From: JAXGPP01 sp040766885
Lineage (GTDB): Bacteria > Planctomycetota > Planctomycetia > Pirellulales > Thermoguttaceae
Assembly (NCBI GenBank): GCA_040766885.1
Contig: JAXGPP010000005.1
Coordinates: 416,921-480,920 of the forward strand
Reading direction: 5' to 3'
Length of the DNA: 64,000 nt
The position numbers and the translations under genes are program-made. Shown here in pieces: positions 9,271 to 17,909 of the stretch. The notes below the pieces were generated by a model. That model worked only from the letters and a program-made list of their open reading frames with translations. It made no database searches and was not told the DNA's origin. Positions within the stretch are counted from its first letter, which is position 1, and the number at the start of each line of letters is the position of its first letter.

Positions 9271-10311
9271 ATGCTCGGCTGCCAGGATTTCTGCGGCTAC
9301 TACGAATGGACATTCCACTATGTGCGCCGGCGCTGGGGGCCACAGGCCGTAGCGCGGCTCTGGGCCGAGGCGATCGGCGGCGAGAGCCAGCGTCACTATA
9401 GCGAGGCCGCCCGCGAAGCCGGGCTGGCCGGCCTCTACCGGACCTGGGTCAAGACCGGTGAGGACGAGTCCTGCGACTGGACGTTCACCCTGGACGAAGC
9501 GCATAACCTGCTCCGTTGGGACATGCGCCAGTGCCCCAGCAAGGGCTTTCTCCTGGCGCACGACCTGAACGCCGACGAGGACTACTGCGACCACTGCATG
9601 GGCTGGATGATCCCGCTCTTGGAGCAGGTCGGGGTCGAGGTCTGCGAGCACGAACACAATCACTGCGGCCAGTGCTGGGGGACGATGCGGCAGAAGGATC
9701 GCTTGGCTTCGGCCGACGATGCCGGTGTGTGCAAGCCACCTCAGGCAGAGCCCGGCTCGGCCGAGGGCGACATTCGCAACGACCCTCGCTGGAATCACGG
9801 CTATATTGATCGTTGGGAACGCAACCGAAAGCAACCTCTGCTGGCGTCCGGGGCCGACACCGCCGATCCTTGCGAGTGGCTTATTGCCTTCTTCGGCCGC
9901 GCAGAACGCCTGGTCGTCGTGACGGAAGACCCGCCCCCGAGTCAATTGCCCGACACGTTGCGCGGCAAGGCCGGGCTCATGACCGATCGCACGTATGCCC
10001 TCCGCGGCGATCTCGGACTGGAGCCGCTCGGAGTACTTGTGGACCACGCGGCACCTGACCTGGACGGCCTGGCTCGGCGTTTTCCGGCGGGCAGCGATGG
10101 TCCTCGACCACTCCTTCTGCACGCGTATTTCCCCGGGTGCGCTCAGCTTGACCTGGTGTCGCGGGGGCTGCCGCGACCGTTGCCGGTCCTGCCGCTACTG
10201 ATTCGCACCGGCAAATACACTCACCAGCCGGGCGGGCCTTACCCGAGCGCCGCGGCCTTGCTCACCATGCTCGCTGAAGCGCTCGACAAGCCCGCGATAC
10301 TCGCGAGCTGA
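9271..10311 (+). CDS. Cys/His-rich protein with C-terminal extension, second of tandem pair
   Basis: A 346-residue cytosolic protein. The ATG at 9271 follows GAGG; an open frame reaching back to 9091 only overlaps the preceding gene. Residues 1-140 repeat the plan of the neighbour: an aromatic helical part with W31, G36 and Y43, Cys88-Pro, C106-x2-C109, then C125 and the cluster C-E-H-E-H-N-H-C-G-Q-C (125-135). From Cys-Pro to CxxC is 18 residues in both proteins. The remaining 200 residues have no motif I recognise; they include two strand-rich segments (ERLVVVTEDPPP, LEPLGVLVDHAAP). Linkage to the aldolase suggests it modifies, activates or further metabolises the aldolase substrate or product. 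It converges on the HEAT-SSS gene with only ten bases between the stops. Confidence 0.8.
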   Translation: MLGCQDFCGYYEWTFHYVRRRWGPQAVARLWAEAIGGESQRHYSEAAREAGLAGLYRTWVKTGEDESCDWTFTLDEAHNLLRWDMRQCPSKGFLLAHDLNADEDYCDHCMGWMIPLLEQVGVEVCEHEHNHCGQCWGTMRQKDRLASADDAGVCKPPQAEPGSAEGDIRNDPRWNHGYIDRWERNRKQPLLASGADTADPCEWLIAFFGRAERLVVVTEDPPPSQLPDTLRGKAGLMTDRTYALRGDLGLEPLGVLVDHAAPDLDGLARRFPAGSDGPRPLLLHAYFPGCAQLDLVSRGLPRPLPVLPLLIRTGKYTHQPGGPYPSAAALLTMLAEALDKPAILAS

Positions 10312-10321
10312 GAGACGGACT

Positions 10322-12784
10322 TCAGAGACTTGTACCGGCCGTCTCTGGCGGCTGGCGCCGACCGATGGGCAACAGGCTCGCGAGGGAACCGGTGACGATC
10401 TGCGCAAGGAAGCTCAGCGGCATGGCCCAGAGGAAGCTGATCCCGGGGGTCCCCGTCAATTCCCGCCAGTAGTTGACGGCGACCACGACGGCCAGACCTA
10501 CCAGCGCGCCAATCCACGTCCCGAAGGTCGTCGCCCAGCGCACGAAGAGGGCCATGAAGAACAGGCCGAACAGCGGGGCGGAGAGGAGATTGACGACCTT
10601 GTAGGCGATCTCCAGCAGATTGCCGTGGATGCTCCCCACCAGCGAGCTCAACAACACCATCACAATGCCGACGGCGACGGAGATGACCTTCTCGAGCCAG
10701 GTTCCGGCGGACCCGCTCGACGGGTTGGGCCGTTTGGGGCGGAAACGTTGGATGAAGTCGGCGGTAATCACCGAGCACGAGGAGTTGACTCCGGACGACA
10801 AGCTCGACATGGCTGCCGCCAGGAGTCCCGCCACCACCAATCCGCTGAAGCCGGGCGGGAGCCCGACGACGATGAAACGGGCAAAGAGCTGATCGGCGTT
10901 GCTGACAATCGTCTGCCCGTCGGGCACGTAGTACGGATGAGCCTGGAAGAAGGCCAGAAGCGCCAATCCCAACCCGGCCAGGAGGAGCAGAACCACCGCG
11001 TTGGCCGCCAGCGCCGTGCGGAGCACACGGCGGGCGGCCGGTGCGTCGCGCGTGGCCAGGTAACGCTGAATGGCCATCTGGTCAGAGCCGGCCGTGGAGA
11101 CGTACCAGGTGAACGTCGCCACGACGGCCCCGACGAAGGTCACGCGAACATTCGGGTCGTAGAAGCGCGGCTCGGTCCAGTGCGAAGCCCAGCCGGCAGG
11201 CCACCACGCGCACGGATCACCCAGGTAGATGCTCACCGCGATGATCGATGCCACCGCTCCGACGAAAAGAATCAGGCTTTGCATGACGTCGGTAACGACC
11301 ACGGCCCGCAAGCCTCCCATCGCCGTGTAGATGAGCGTCACGATGCCCAGCCCTGCGCAGATAGAGGTCACGTGCAACGAGTTGCGTGGGTCCAGGCCGA
11401 CGAGCGGGACGAGGATTGAACCGACCGTGGCATAGACGATCACCGCCATCCACAGAATGCGCAATAGCAGGAACAGCGTGGAACCCAGCATGCGGATGCT
11501 CAAACCCAGTCGGATCTCGAGGATCTCGTACGCGCTGGTGATCGGCAGGCGCATGAAATGGGGGATGAGGAACCTGCCGGCCACGATCGCCACGAAAGGA
11601 TAGGCCAGACCGATCGACAGGATCATCGGGCCGTACTTGATCATCTCTCCGGGCCAGGCAAGATAGGAGATGGTGCTGAAGAGCGTGGCAAACAGCGATA
11701 CGCCCACGGGCAGCGACTTCATGCTGCGTCCACCCAGGAGGTAGTCCTCGCTGGTCTTGTTTCGCCGCCAGTAGTACCAACCCACGGCGAGCATTCCCGC
11801 GACATAGGCGACGATCACGATCCAGTCCATCGTGGCGAGCCGCCTCGGCACACGTCGGCCGATCCGCAGGACGGCCCAAGCGGCGCTGGCCGTCAGGTCG
11901 GGGTCGTCGTGCGACAACAGTCCGATCAACAGTGGCAGGTCGGCGGCGTCAGCCAGGGCGGCCAGGGCGTTGCACGCGGGCACGCGGTCCGCCGGTGCTC
12001 CCGCCCGGACAGTGCGTCGTAGTTCGCTGATCATCGTCTGCCGGTCGGCCCCCCGGCCATGGCGGGCCCCCGCTGCCACCAGGTAGACGCGTGCGGGCGA
12101 GTCGGACGCCTCGCGCTCGATCGCCAAGAGCAGCCTTTCAGCCGTCTCTTCGGAAACGCTCGCAAAACGGCTCAGCGCGTACGCGGCCGCCAGACGTGTT
12201 TTCGGATTGGACGCTTCGAGCAGCTTTGCCAGTGCCTGCTCCGCGCCGGGCCGCCTGGAATTGGCCAGCACCCAGCAGGCAAACGCCGCCATCGGCTCTA
12301 CGCTCGAGGCCGCTTCTTCGACTGGCGCGAGCCGGGCCGGCGCGACCTGGACTCCCAGTTTGGCCAGCGACTCGAGCGCGTGGAGCCGGTCGGGAGCGTC
12401 CGGATCGAAAAATGCCTCCTGGATCCTGGCGATCCAGCGCGCGGCGCGGCGTTCCTCGACGGCCGCTCGGGCCATCACGCGCCAGATGCCGATCCGATAC
12501 TCTGGCTCGTCCTCGTGCGCCGATAGTTCCTCCTGAAACGCTTCGGCGACGCCTTCCGGGTAATCGAGCGCGAGCAAGTGTTCCGCGGCGTGGACCTTGA
12601 TCCATCGATCCTCTTCTTCAAGCACGCGCCGCAAAACGCCGATACATCGCTGCCGAAGGGGATTATCGACCAAAGGAGCATCGGCCGCGTGCGCCTGGAA
12701 AGAAATCAGGGCCAGGCAGGCGGTGATCGACAGCAAAGTGATGTTTCGCACCGACAGTCGGTCGGCATGCGGTAGACGCTTCAT
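10322..12784 (-). CDS. HEAT-repeat/sodium:solute symporter (SSS) fusion
   Basis: An 820-residue membrane protein made of two parts in one frame. The ATG at 12784 follows GAGGAG by about five bases and starts a signal peptide (about 1-33, ending AHA). Residues about 35-315 are alpha-helical HEAT-like repeats (HAAEHLLALD, AAYALSRFA, ASAAWAVLRIG). Residues 319-820 are a sodium:solute symporter: DWIVIVAYVAGMLAVGWYY, the SSS signature region DYLLGGRSM, and about 13 hydrophobic helices. SSS proteins usually have a periplasmic N-terminus, so a secreted HEAT domain in front fits the topology. The Met at 319 has no good ribosome site, which argues for a true fusion. It diverges from a sugar-dehydrogenase operon, so it probably imports that pathway's substrate with sodium. 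The frame is open further upstream to 14131, but that part is only the antisense of the next gene. Confidence 0.88.
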   Translation of the reverse strand: MKRLPHADRLSVRNITLLSITACLALISFQAHAADAPLVDNPLRQRCIGVLRRVLEEEDRWIKVHAAEHLLALDYPEGVAEAFQEELSAHEDEPEYRIGIWRVMARAAVEERRAARWIARIQEAFFDPDAPDRLHALESLAKLGVQVAPARLAPVEEAASSVEPMAAFACWVLANSRRPGAEQALAKLLEASNPKTRLAAAYALSRFASVSEETAERLLLAIEREASDSPARVYLVAAGARHGRGADRQTMISELRRTVRAGAPADRVPACNALAALADAADLPLLIGLLSHDDPDLTASAAWAVLRIGRRVPRRLATMDWIVIVAYVAGMLAVGWYYWRRNKTSEDYLLGGRSMKSLPVGVSLFATLFSTISYLAWPGEMIKYGPMILSIGLAYPFVAIVAGRFLIPHFMRLPITSAYEILEIRLGLSIRMLGSTLFLLLRILWMAVIVYATVGSILVPLVGLDPRNSLHVTSICAGLGIVTLIYTAMGGLRAVVVTDVMQSLILFVGAVASIIAVSIYLGDPCAWWPAGWASHWTEPRFYDPNVRVTFVGAVVATFTWYVSTAGSDQMAIQRYLATRDAPAARRVLRTALAANAVVLLLLAGLGLALLAFFQAHPYYVPDGQTIVSNADQLFARFIVVGLPPGFSGLVVAGLLAAAMSSLSSGVNSSCSVITADFIQRFRPKRPNPSSGSAGTWLEKVISVAVGIVMVLLSSLVGSIHGNLLEIAYKVVNLLSAPLFGLFFMALFVRWATTFGTWIGALVGLAVVVAVNYWRELTGTPGISFLWAMPLSFLAQIVTGSLASLLPIGRRQPPETAGTSL

Positions 12785-12943
12785 GACGCTCCTCGCATGC
12801 CCTGGGCATGCTGTCGCTGTCCAATTCTCCCATCGACGGCGTGCCGCATATATATCGCAAGGAGGGGCCGTCCACAAGCGGCCGAGAGCCATCGGAGCGA
12901 TGTGCGGAATTGCGCGTTGCGACGCGCCGACCAGGAAAGTAGT

Positions 12944-13975
12944 ATGACGACCATGTCGAAATCTCACCAATTGTTGATCGTCGGCGTCGGATCGATCGGG
13001 CATCGCCACCTCCGATCGTTCTTGGCCACGGGCCGTGTCGAAGCGGCGATTTGCGAACCCAACACGGAGTTGCGCCAGCGGCTCGCCGAGCTGTACCGCG
13101 TCCGGCGGACCTATGCCGACCTGGAGGCGGCTTCTGCCGATCATCACGACGCAGCGGTCATTGCCACGCCCGCGAATCTGCACATTCCGATGGCGACGCG
13201 GCTGGCCGACTGTGGCGTCCACCTGCTGATAGAAAAGCCGTTGAGCACGAGTTGGGAGGGAATCGAAGCGCTGCGGAGCAAGGTCGTCGAGCGCGGCGTC
13301 GTGGCCGCGGTGGCCTACGTATATCGCGCCCATCCGGCACTGCGCGCGATGAAAGCGGCGTTGGAGTCCGGGCGCTTCGGCCGGCCCGTGCAACTGGTGG
13401 CCGTCTGCGGGCAAAACTTCCCCACCTACCGGCCTGCCTACCGCGAGATCTACTATCGAGACCGCGCCACAGGGGGCGGCGCGATCCAGGACGTTCTGAC
13501 TCATGTGCTCAACGCAGGAGAGTGGTTGATCGGCCCGGTCGACCGGTTGCTGGCCGATGCGGAGCACCAGGTGCTCGACGGCGTGGAGGTCGAAGACACA
13601 GTCCATGTGCTCACCCGGCACGGTGGCGCAATGGGCTCGTATAGTCTCAATCAGCACCAGGCGCCCAATGAGATCACGGTCACGGTGATCTGTGAGTGCG
13701 GGACGTTGCGATTCGAGTACCACAAATGCCGCTGGCGATGGATGGCCAGGCCCGACGAACCGTGGCACGATGAACCGGCAGCGTCCATCGAGCGCGATAC
13801 AATGTTCATCGCCCAGGCCAATGGGTTCCTCGATGCAATTGAGCGCGGTGCACCGCCGTTCTGCACGTTGGAAGATGGGATCCAGACGTTGCGTGCGAAC
13901 CTGGCCGCCCTGACCTCCGCGCGAAGCGGGACCTGGCAGTCGATCGACGCCGAGGCTCGAGGAGTCGCGAGATGA
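12944..13975 (+). CDS. Gfo/Idh/MocA family oxidoreductase
   Basis: A 343-residue NAD(P)-dependent sugar dehydrogenase-like enzyme, cytosolic. The ATG at 12944 is preceded by AGGA. The Rossmann motif is IVGVGSIGHRH (residues 12-22). The EKPLS motif after the fourth strand carries the conserved Lys, and GGAIQDVLTH supplies the Asp and His typical of the active site. The stop overlaps the start of the following SDR gene (ATGA, 13972-13975), and a second Gfo-type gene follows, so the three are translationally coupled. The divergent symporter 159 bp away suggests a transport plus oxidation module for a sugar or cyclitol. Substrate unknown. Confidence 0.92.
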   Translation: MTTMSKSHQLLIVGVGSIGHRHLRSFLATGRVEAAICEPNTELRQRLAELYRVRRTYADLEAASADHHDAAVIATPANLHIPMATRLADCGVHLLIEKPLSTSWEGIEALRSKVVERGVVAAVAYVYRAHPALRAMKAALESGRFGRPVQLVAVCGQNFPTYRPAYREIYYRDRATGGGAIQDVLTHVLNAGEWLIGPVDRLLADAEHQVLDGVEVEDTVHVLTRHGGAMGSYSLNQHQAPNEITVTVICECGTLRFEYHKCRWRWMARPDEPWHDEPAASIERDTMFIAQANGFLDAIERGAPPFCTLEDGIQTLRANLAALTSARSGTWQSIDAEARGVAR

Positions 13976-14793
13976 GCGACTTGAAATCGGAGAGATCGGA
14001 CGTATTGCCCAAGAACCGGACGGTCCAGCAACTGTTCGACCTCCGCGGCAAGGTGGCGCTGGTGACCGGCGGCGCGGGGCTTTACGGCCGCCAGATCGTC
14101 GAGGCCCTGGCCGAGGCCGGCGCGCAGACATTCATGGCGAGCCGCAATCTGGAAAAACTCCGTGCCCAGGCCGATCGTTTCGCCGCCGACGGGCTGGCCG
14201 TAACCGCGTTGCCGTTGGATCAAGCGGCGGAGGACTCGGTGGAGCAGTTGCTGCATTCGGTGATCAGCGCTGCCGGAGGCGTGGACATCCTCGTGAACAA
14301 TGCCGTCCTTCGGCCCATGGCCGACTGGTCGAGCCCGGCTGCCGACTTTGCCAAGAGCATGGAGGTGAATGCCACGGGGATGTTCGTGATGCTGCGCACG
14401 TTCGGCGAGCACATGGCCGCCCGCGGCAGTGGAAGCATCATCAATGTGGGCTCGATCCAGGGAGTCGTTGGCCCCGATTACACACTCTACGAAGGGTTGG
14501 GCTGGGGCACGCCGCCGGACTATTTCTTCCACAAGGGCGGGTTGGTGCAGTTGACGCGGTTCGCTGCGGCGAAGCTGGGACCGCACGGTATCCGGGTCAA
14601 CGCAATCATCCCCGGCGGATTCTTCAACGATCAGGACCCGCGTTTCGTCGAGCGGTACAACGCCCGCACATTTCTGGGCCGGATGGCCAACGAAAGCGAC
14701 CTGAAAGGAGTGATCGTGTTCCTCGCCGCGGAGGCATCGGCGTACGTCACCGGAGCGTGCATCGCAGTCGACGGCGGCTACACGGCGAAGTAG
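13972..14793 (+). CDS. Short-chain dehydrogenase/reductase (SDR)
   Basis: A 273-residue classical SDR, expected to oxidise or reduce a hydroxyl or keto group with NAD(P). Seen: the cofactor motif TGGAGLYG (32-39), the NNA motif at 109-111, Asn133, the catalytic Ser161 in NVGS, and Tyr184-x3-Lys188 in YFFHK, followed by the PGGF segment. It begins inside the stop of the Gfo gene and ends three bases before the next start, so it is the middle gene of a tight operon. Family members near gluconate or galactitol dehydrogenases look similar, but the substrate cannot be assigned. Confidence 0.93.
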   Translation: MSDLKSERSDVLPKNRTVQQLFDLRGKVALVTGGAGLYGRQIVEALAEAGAQTFMASRNLEKLRAQADRFAADGLAVTALPLDQAAEDSVEQLLHSVISAAGGVDILVNNAVLRPMADWSSPAADFAKSMEVNATGMFVMLRTFGEHMAARGSGSIINVGSIQGVVGPDYTLYEGLGWGTPPDYFFHKGGLVQLTRFAAAKLGPHGIRVNAIIPGGFFNDQDPRFVERYNARTFLGRMANESDLKGVIVFLAAEASAYVTGACIAVDGGYTAK

Positions 14794-14795
14794 CC

Positions 14796-15830
14796 ATGCT
14801 GCGGCAAACCGCCGCTTCCGCGGTCGCGCGCATGTCCCAACCACCGACCGAGAAGCAGACACATCTCATGGCACTGGTTTCCGATCCGCAGCGGATTCGC
14901 TTGGCGATGCTCGGGATGGTCGATGGCAACGGCCATCCCTACAGTTGGAGCGCGATCATCAACGGCCGCTACGATCCCGAGGCGATGGCCGAGTGCGGCT
15001 ATCCGGTCATCCCACAGTACCTCGGCGCGCAACCCAAGGAGGCGTTGGGCATTCCGGGCGTTGAAGTGACCCACGTGTGGTGCGACGATCCGGTTGATGC
15101 CCTGAAGGTCGCCAAAGCCGCCGGCATCGCGCACGTCGTGGAGAAACCCGAGGAGGTGATCGGGCATGTCGACGCCGTGGTCATCCCGACCGACCGGGGC
15201 TGGGAGCACGTCGATCGGGCCCGACCGTTCATCGAGGCCGGACTGCCGTTGTTCATCGACAAGCCGCTGGTGGATCGGGCCGATCACTTGCAGCAATTCG
15301 TCGCCTGGCACGAGGAAGGCAAGGCGTTTCTCTCGACCAGTTGCATGCGTTACGCGAGGGAGTTCCTGGTCCTTCGCAACCGGCTGGACGAAATCGGTCC
15401 GCTGCGACTTGTGACGATGACGACACCCAAGAGTTGGGAGCGCTACGGAATCCACGCCCTGGAAGGGGTTTACGGCCTCCTGGCTCCCGGCGGCTGGGAG
15501 AGCGTGGCCAACAGCGGCACGATCGAGGCCAACATCGTTCATGCGCGGCACCGGGACGGCGTCGATGTTGTCCTGGCGGCGATTGCCGATCTGGCCGGCG
15601 CGTTCGGTTATCTCCACCTTTACGGCGTCCGGGGCGTGCTGAGCGCTCGCTTTCTCGATACCTTTTCGGCCTTCAAGGCTCAGCTCGTGGCGTTTGTCGA
15701 GTATCTTCGTACCGGACAATCGCCGGTCAGTTTCTGCGAAACGGTCGAACTGATGAAGATCATCATCGCCGGCATTCGCAGCCGGGAAGAATCCGGTCGC
15801 CCGGTGAGACTCGACGAGATCCAGGCGTAA
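14796..15830 (+). CDS. Gfo/Idh/MocA family oxidoreductase, atypical nucleotide motif
   Basis: A 344-residue protein of the Gfo/Idh/MocA fold. I placed the start at the ATG three bases after the SDR stop; ATGs at 14832 and 14868 are alternatives and none has a strong ribosome site. The first strand reads LAMLGMVDGNGHPYSW instead of the usual GxGxxG, so cofactor binding may differ. The fold is still clear: a D-A-V-V-I-P strand, then FIDKPL with the conserved Lys, and SCMRYAREF. The C-terminal part ends with a typical INxxxxFCETVELMK-like helix. As third gene of the Gfo-SDR-Gfo operon it probably acts on the product of the first two. Confidence 0.88.
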   Translation: MLRQTAASAVARMSQPPTEKQTHLMALVSDPQRIRLAMLGMVDGNGHPYSWSAIINGRYDPEAMAECGYPVIPQYLGAQPKEALGIPGVEVTHVWCDDPVDALKVAKAAGIAHVVEKPEEVIGHVDAVVIPTDRGWEHVDRARPFIEAGLPLFIDKPLVDRADHLQQFVAWHEEGKAFLSTSCMRYAREFLVLRNRLDEIGPLRLVTMTTPKSWERYGIHALEGVYGLLAPGGWESVANSGTIEANIVHARHRDGVDVVLAAIADLAGAFGYLHLYGVRGVLSARFLDTFSAFKAQLVAFVEYLRTGQSPVSFCETVELMKIIIAGIRSREESGRPVRLDEIQA

Positions 15831-15945
15831 TCGGGTGCGACGCTTCGTCATGCCTTGATCAGCCGGCGACGGTCTTGATGGCGGCTTCCCCGATCGCCCA
15901 GAATGGTACAGGGTTACGGGAACGAGTGGTGCGCAGGAGGCGGCA

Positions 15946-16473
15946 GTGCCAACGACCGACGAACCGCACGAGATGGACGACCGTTTTCCGACGGGCGAGT
16001 GGAGGGGATTCTACGTCCAGCCCGACAGCCGGCTACGGCACAAGATGGAACTGTTGCTCGAGTTTGCACAAGAAGAGATATCGGGCATGGGCGATGATTC
16101 CGTCGGAGAGTTCACCATCAAAGGAACGTACGACACGAGAACCGGCCAATGCTGGTGGACCAAGCAATACGTGGGTCAGCATCGCGTTCTTTACGAAGGT
16201 CGCGCAAACGGTCGCGGCATCATTGGCCAGTGGCAGGTTCCCGGGCAGCCGGCCTCCTGGTCGGGTCCGTTCTTCATTTGGCCGCGGGCGTTGGGCGACC
16301 TGGAATCGGAATTCGAGAGGGCGTTCCTCGAGTACGAACTGTCGGCACCGGCGCCCGCCTCTCCCGCCGAGCTTGTCGAGGCTCGGCGGTCCAACGCGCA
16401 CCTGATTTCGATGGGTGAGAGGTCCTCGCCATTCCCTACACCGGGATATTCACTCGCGGAGATCAAGCTATGA
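15946..16473 (+). CDS. Conserved-looking hypothetical protein, coupled to beta-propeller gene
   Basis: A 175-residue soluble protein with no signal peptide. The start is GTG at 15946, placed by GGAGG about six bases upstream. The centre (FTIKGTYDTRTGQCWWTKQYVGQHRVLYEG followed by IIGQW; quoted here in part only as FTIKGTYDTRTGQ and VLYEG) alternates polar and hydrophobic residues as in a small beta-barrel. I do not recognise a named family. Its stop overlaps the ATG of the Tat-exported beta-propeller protein (16470), which implies coupled expression, yet this one stays in the cytoplasm. A 115-bp gap separates it from the dehydrogenase operon. Confidence 0.7.
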   Translation: MPTTDEPHEMDDRFPTGEWRGFYVQPDSRLRHKMELLLEFAQEEISGMGDDSVGEFTIKGTYDTRTGQCWWTKQYVGQHRVLYEGRANGRGIIGQWQVPGQPASWSGPFFIWPRALGDLESEFERAFLEYELSAPAPASPAELVEARRSNAHLISMGERSSPFPTPGYSLAEIKL

Positions 16474-17864
16474 ACGAGACTCTGACACGACGCCAGTGGC
16501 TGACGGTCGCGACGGCCGGGGGTACCGCGATGGCGGCCGCTGGATTTCCTGCTCTGGGCAGCGCGGCAGAGCAAACAGCGCCCCCGGTGCGCGATATCGG
16601 GTCGCGGCTGGAGCTGTTTATCGATCGGTTCCTGATCGAGCGGATGGAGAATACGACCCTGCGGTTGCATGAGCCGCAGCTTGCCTCGCCCATGAGCGAA
16701 CCAGCAGACCACCTCGAATACGGCACGGTTATCAAGGACGGGGATCTGTTTCGCCTCTATACGCGCGACGGGCGCGGTGCGAAATCCGACGGCGACGCGC
16801 CCGAGGTCACCCGGTACTGCGAGAGCCGTGACGGCATCCGCTGGACGAAACCGACGCTCGGTCTATACGAGATCGACGGCAGCAAGGCGAACAACGTCAT
16901 CCTGCACGAGCCGCCCTTCTGCCATAATTTCTGCCCGTTCCTGGACGGGCGTGCCGGCGTTCCGGACGAAGAACGCTTCAAGGCTCTCGCCGGCACGGTG
17001 AGATCATCCTTGGTGGCATTCGTGTCGGGAGACGGCATCCATTGGCGAAAGCTCCATCCGGAGCCGGTCATCCGCTACACCAAGGAGTACGCGTTCGATT
17101 CCCAGAATGTCTCCTTCTGGTCAGAGTTTGAAGGGAAGTACGTCTGCTATTTCCGCCACTTCCTCGACAAGAAGCTCCGTTCGGTCTGCCGCACGACCTC
17201 GGTGGATTTTCTGAATTGGAGTGAACCCGTGCCGTTGCGTCCGAACTTCCCCGGCGAGCATCTCTATACGACGCTCACGCATCCCTACTTCCGTGCCCCG
17301 CACATCTACATCGCGCTGCCGACGCGGTTCCATCCGGATCGCGGCGAGAGCACCGACATCCTTTTCATGACCGCCCGCGGCGACAGTCCCTACGACCGCA
17401 CGTTCCGCGAGGCTTTCATCCGACCGGGCCTCGATCCGGCACGATGGGGCAACCGTTCGAACTACGCGGCGCTCAACGTCGTCCCGACCGGCCCCGCGGA
17501 GATGTCGATTTACACGACTCCGTTCCGCCGCTTCGTCCTTCGCACCGACGGCTTCGCTTCGGTCCATGCCGGAGCCGACGCCGGAGAGATGGCGACACAC
17601 CCGTTACGATTCTCAGGCAAGGAGCTGGCGGTCAATTACGCGACGAGTGCGGGTGGAGCGCTGCGGGTGGAGATACAGGACGCCGAGGGCCACCCGCTGC
17701 CCGGCCTCACGCTGGACGATTGCCGCGGCCTGGTTGGCGACGCCATCGAGCAGACCGTCACCTGGTCGAAAGGAAGCGATCTCTCCGAGCTGGTCGGCCA
17801 GACCGTGCGATTGCGTTTCGTGATGCTGGAAGCAGATCTGTATTCGATGCAGTTCAAATCGTGA
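16470..17864 (+). CDS. Tat-exported GH32/43-like beta-propeller protein
   Basis: A 464-residue protein with a Tat signal (RRQWLTVATAGG from residue 7, cleavage near 32). The mature part opens with SRLELFIDRFLIE and shows repeated propeller blades with glycosidase-type motifs (EYGTVIKDGDLFRLYTRDG, ESRDGIRWTKP, SGDGIHWRK). This is the planctomycete group usually annotated as family 32/43-like or arabinanase/levansucrase-fold proteins. The C-terminal 100 residues (FSGKELAVNYATSAGGALRVE) form a jelly-roll-like module. A periplasmic glycosidase or glycan-binding role is likely; the catalytic acid set cannot be confirmed by eye. Its start overlaps the stop of the preceding gene. Confidence 0.8.
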   Translation: MNETLTRRQWLTVATAGGTAMAAAGFPALGSAAEQTAPPVRDIGSRLELFIDRFLIERMENTTLRLHEPQLASPMSEPADHLEYGTVIKDGDLFRLYTRDGRGAKSDGDAPEVTRYCESRDGIRWTKPTLGLYEIDGSKANNVILHEPPFCHNFCPFLDGRAGVPDEERFKALAGTVRSSLVAFVSGDGIHWRKLHPEPVIRYTKEYAFDSQNVSFWSEFEGKYVCYFRHFLDKKLRSVCRTTSVDFLNWSEPVPLRPNFPGEHLYTTLTHPYFRAPHIYIALPTRFHPDRGESTDILFMTARGDSPYDRTFREAFIRPGLDPARWGNRSNYAALNVVPTGPAEMSIYTTPFRRFVLRTDGFASVHAGADAGEMATHPLRFSGKELAVNYATSAGGALRVEIQDAEGHPLPGLTLDDCRGLVGDAIEQTVTWSKGSDLSELVGQTVRLRFVMLEADLYSMQFKS

Positions 17865-17909
17865 GCCGGTAGCCAACGTCTGTCACCACTTTCGCCGGCG
17901 AGGGTGAGA

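Noticed and set aside
12785..14131. N-terminal extension of the HEAT-SSS frame
   Set aside because: It overlaps the Gfo and SDR genes in antisense. The signal peptide and ribosome site fix the start at 12784.
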